From contig DAOURC010000034.1 of NCBI GenBank assembly GCA_030625285.1, positions 1-6,699 of the forward strand: a stretch of DNA of 6,699 nucleotides, written 5' to 3'. Shown piece by piece: positions 4,481 to 6,699 of the stretch. The notes below the pieces were generated by a model, which did not search any database, was not told the origin of the DNA, and saw nothing but the letters and a program-made list of their open reading frames with translations. Positions within the stretch are counted from its first letter, which is position 1. The number at the start of each line of letters is the position of its first letter. The DNA is from Eubacteriales bacterium. Its GTDB lineage: Bacteria > Bacillota > Clostridia > Peptostreptococcales > Acidaminobacteraceae. Made by a program: the position numbers and the translations under genes.

Positions 4481-6460
4481 ATGAATGCGTTAGATAAAAA
4501 AACGATTGAAACGATAAGGTTTTTATCCGTAGATGCAATAAACAAGGCTAATTCTGGTCATCCAGGACTCCCTATGGGAGTTGCTACCATGGCTTTTGCA
4601 TTATGGAAAGAATTTTTAAAAGGAACTTCAAAAAATTCAGAATGGACAGATAGGGATCGTTTTGTTCTTTCTGCTGGACATGGATCGATGTTGTATTATT
4701 CACTTTTACATCTATTTGGTTATGATGTTAGTTTGGAAGACATCAAGAGTTTTAGACAACTTGGATCAAAAACACCAGGTCATCCTGAGTTTGGAATTAC
4801 AGATGGAGTTGAAACGACAACAGGTCCTTTAGGACAAGGTATTTCAAATGCTGTTGGTATGGCAATGGCTGAACGAAGATTAGAAGCAGAATTCGGAAAC
4901 GATTTAATAGACCATCATACATATGTTGTTGTAGGTGATGGAGATTTAATGGAAGGAATCAGTAGTGAGGCATCTTCTTTAGCTGGACATTTAAAACTCG
5001 GCAAATTGATTGCGTTATATGATAGCAACAATATTACTATTGATGGAGATACAAATATTACTTTTACAGAAGACGTAAGTAAAAGATATGAAGCGTATGG
5101 ATGGCATGTCATCGACGTAGAAGATGGTAATGACTATGATGAAATAGTTGAGGCTCTCAAAAAAGCAAAAGCAGAGTCGGACAAACCATCGATTATCATA
5201 GCGAAAACAGTTATAGGTTACGGTAGCCCAAACAAGGCTGGAACTTCTTCAGTACACGGTTCACCACTTGGTAAGGACGAAGCAATACTAATGAAGAAAA
5301 ACTTTGGCTGGGATAATGTTTCAGAATTTTATATTCCACAAGAAGTATACGATTATATGAAAACCATTATTGCTGAAAAAGAAGAAGATTATGATAAATG
5401 GGAAGAAAAATTCGAAAATGCAAAGAAAACTGATTCAGAACTAATCAGCAAATGGGATAATTTCTTTAATTTTGAATTACCAAAAGAGATTTTAGAGGAC
5501 GAAGGTATCTGGAATCAAATGACTACTACAGATGCGACTAGAAGTTCAGGCGGTAAAATGATTAATATTATTTCTGAATTTGTTCCAAATCTTGTAGGCG
5601 GGTCGGCGGATTTAAATGGTTCGACAAAAACGTACCTTAAAAAGTTTGGAGATTTTACTGTAGAAAATCCTAAAGGCAATAATATTTTCTTTGGTATAAG
5701 AGAGCATGCTATGGCAGGTATTCTCAATGGGATTTCACTTCATGGTGGATTCAGAGTATTCGGTGCAACTTTCTTAAGTTTTGCTGATTATATGAAACCG
5801 TCTATCCGATTATCTGCGCTGATGAATTTACCTGTAATTTATATATTTACTCATGACAGCATTGGTGTTGGAGAAGATGGACCGACTCATCAACCTATTG
5901 AGCAGGTTGCAATGCTTAGAAGCATTCCAAATCTAAAGGTATTTAGACCGGCAGATGGAAAAGAAACAGCGATTGCTTGGGTCGAGGCTCTTAAAAACGA
6001 TGGACCAAGTGCATTGATTTTAACTAGACAAAACTTGCCTTCTCAAGAGGGCGTTACAAAAGCCGCTCATTATGGTGCTTATACTCTTGTTAAAGAGAAA
6101 AAAGAAAAACCGGATTTGATTTTAATGGCTTCTGGTTCTGAAGTGCAACTTGCTGTAGAAACTGCAAAGAAGTTAGCAGATCAAGATATCGATGCTAGAG
6201 TTGTCAGTATGATGAGCTTTAGACATTTTGAAGAGCAACCGGATGAATATAAGCAGCAAGTATTGCCTTCTGATGTGGAGAATAGGATTTCAATCGAAGC
6301 TCTTACAACTATGGGATGGTATAAGTATGTAGGATTAAAAGGTCTTGCAATCGGTATCGATAGATTCGGAGAATCTGGTAAGGATACAGACCTGTTTGAA
6401 TATTTTGGAATGACAACTGAAAAAGTATTAGAAAAAGCATTGGCATATATGGGAAAATAA
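4481..6460 (+). CDS. tkt: Transketolase
   Basis: At 659 residues it is full length for bacterial transketolases. It moves two-carbon ketol units between sugar phosphates (for example xylulose 5-phosphate to ribose 5-phosphate or erythrose 4-phosphate) in the non-oxidative pentose phosphate pathway, in the cytoplasm with thiamine diphosphate and a divalent metal. In the thiamine-binding half, H27 lies in SGHPG, H67 in AGHGSM and H101 in GHPE; the GDGDLMEG motif (152-159) with NN at 183-184 binds metal and diphosphate, and H259 lies in VHGSPLG. The pyrimidine-binding half has GGSADLNGS (373-381), catalytic E408 in GIREHAM, then GEDGPTHQP with H470. The C-terminal domain runs from ~540. It is probably a single-gene unit: its own promoter lies upstream and a terminator overlaps its stop codon. 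It could supply ribose phosphate, which connects loosely to the pseudouridine salvage gene in this window. Confidence 0.97.
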   Translation: MNALDKKTIETIRFLSVDAINKANSGHPGLPMGVATMAFALWKEFLKGTSKNSEWTDRDRFVLSAGHGSMLYYSLLHLFGYDVSLEDIKSFRQLGSKTPGHPEFGITDGVETTTGPLGQGISNAVGMAMAERRLEAEFGNDLIDHHTYVVVGDGDLMEGISSEASSLAGHLKLGKLIALYDSNNITIDGDTNITFTEDVSKRYEAYGWHVIDVEDGNDYDEIVEALKKAKAESDKPSIIIAKTVIGYGSPNKAGTSSVHGSPLGKDEAILMKKNFGWDNVSEFYIPQEVYDYMKTIIAEKEEDYDKWEEKFENAKKTDSELISKWDNFFNFELPKEILEDEGIWNQMTTTDATRSSGGKMINIISEFVPNLVGGSADLNGSTKTYLKKFGDFTVENPKGNNIFFGIREHAMAGILNGISLHGGFRVFGATFLSFADYMKPSIRLSALMNLPVIYIFTHDSIGVGEDGPTHQPIEQVAMLRSIPNLKVFRPADGKETAIAWVEALKNDGPSALILTRQNLPSQEGVTKAAHYGAYTLVKEKKEKPDLILMASGSEVQLAVETAKKLADQDIDARVVSMMSFRHFEEQPDEYKQQVLPSDVENRISIEALTTMGWYKYVGLKGLAIGIDRFGESGKDTDLFEYFGMTTEKVLEKALAYMGK

Positions 6461-6482
6461 ACCTTCGGGTTTATTTTTTTTT
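6455..6482 (+). terminator. Transketolase terminator overlapping its stop codon
   Basis: Stem AAATAAACC/GGTTTATTT (6455-6463 with 6468-6476) closes a UUCG tetraloop and is followed by T residues to 6482. The TAA stop at 6458-6460 is within the left arm. Confidence 0.9.
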
Positions 6483-6492
6483 ACTGTTTTCG

Positions 6493-6521
6493 TTAAATTG
6501 TTTTTTAAAATATTGTATAAT
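6493..6521 (+). promoter_or_regulatory. Probable promoter of the carboxyltransferase gene
   Basis: TATAAT at 6516-6521 is perfect; TTAAAT at 6493-6498 with a 17-bp spacer is a weak -35. It lies between the transketolase terminator and AGGAGG at 6541-6546, so the downstream gene is probably transcribed separately. Confidence 0.55.
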
Positions 6522-6552
6522 TAATGTGAATAAGTTATACAGGAGGTATATG

Positions 6553-6699
6553 ATGACAGCGGTTAAAATCACTGAAACTGTACTTAGAGATGCACATCAG
6601 TCTTTAATTGCTACAAGACTGACTACAGAAGAAATGATTCCGATATTGAATCAATTGGACAAAGTAGGTTACCATTCCCTTGAAATGTGGGGTGGAGCG
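6553..6699 (+). CDS. Biotin-dependent carboxyltransferase, N-terminal part (oxaloacetate decarboxylase alpha / transcarboxylase 5S type)
   Basis: Only the first 49 residues are present; the gene runs off the window. [20 protein letters not shown] and [12 protein letters not shown] are the opening strand and helix of the carboxyltransferase TIM barrel shared by oxaloacetate decarboxylase alpha (OadA), transcarboxylase 5S and pyruvate carboxylase. D13 in RDAHQS is the metal-binding aspartate of the family, with Q16 nearby. Because the motif begins at the very N-terminus, pyruvate carboxylase with its N-terminal biotin carboxylase is excluded for a single-chain protein, but a split subunit B remains possible. 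In anaerobes the usual role is the carboxyl-transfer subunit of a sodium-pumping decarboxylase. Two adjacent in-frame ATGs occur, 6550 and 6553. AGGAGG (6541-6546) is 3 bases from the first and 6 from the second, so 6553 is preferred. Confidence 0.85.
   Translation, partial: MTAVKITETVLRDAHQSLIATRLTTEEMIPILNQLDKVGYHSLEMWGGA

Overview
The window looks like chromosomal DNA from a low-GC, Gram-positive anaerobe. It is strongly AT-rich, with purine-rich Shine-Dalgarno sites, near-consensus sigma-A promoters and many hairpin-plus-U-tract terminators. The gene content (pseudouridine-5'-phosphate glycosidase, transketolase, an oxaloacetate-decarboxylase-type carboxyltransferase, a clostridial-type radical SAM protein) fits Clostridia/Tissierellia. 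A Finegoldia/Peptoniphilus/Anaerococcus-like organism is my best guess, from protein flavour only and not from any search.

Layout. Positions 1-228 are the 3' end of psuG. Positions 229-894 contain no intact protein gene but are highly organised. Two paralogous ~85-nt small-RNA genes lie here (about 274-358 and 633-717), each with a perfect TTGACA-17-TATAAT promoter, two GNRA/AU hairpins, a C-rich CCCCCUUUA stretch and a terminator. They are part of a ~359-bp-offset tandem duplication that also copied the end of psuG, which is now a decayed fragment at 457-587. Next comes a promoter carrying two matching 20-bp operators (TGTTGA-N8-TCAACA). It drives an XRE regulator (895-1233), a GT4 glycosyltransferase (1263-2402) and a radical SAM protein (2428-3762), ending at a terminator at 3768-3807.

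On the minus strand, 3822-4358 encodes a small standalone HD hydrolase of the RelA/SpoT (Mesh1-like) type. It diverges from transketolase (4481-6460), whose stop codon lies inside its own terminator stem. The window ends in the first 49 codons of a biotin-dependent carboxyltransferase (from 6553).

How the parts may work together (inference). The XRE protein probably autoregulates the regulator-GT-radical SAM operon through the two operators. The GT resembles diacylglycerol glucosyltransferases, so the operon may modify envelope lipids or glycans. The C-rich segment of the small RNAs can pair with Shine-Dalgarno sequences, including that of the XRE gene itself. The most novel element in the window is the duplicated small-RNA gene: its promoter hexamers and hairpins have been preserved while the spacer and the accompanying psuG copy have drifted.
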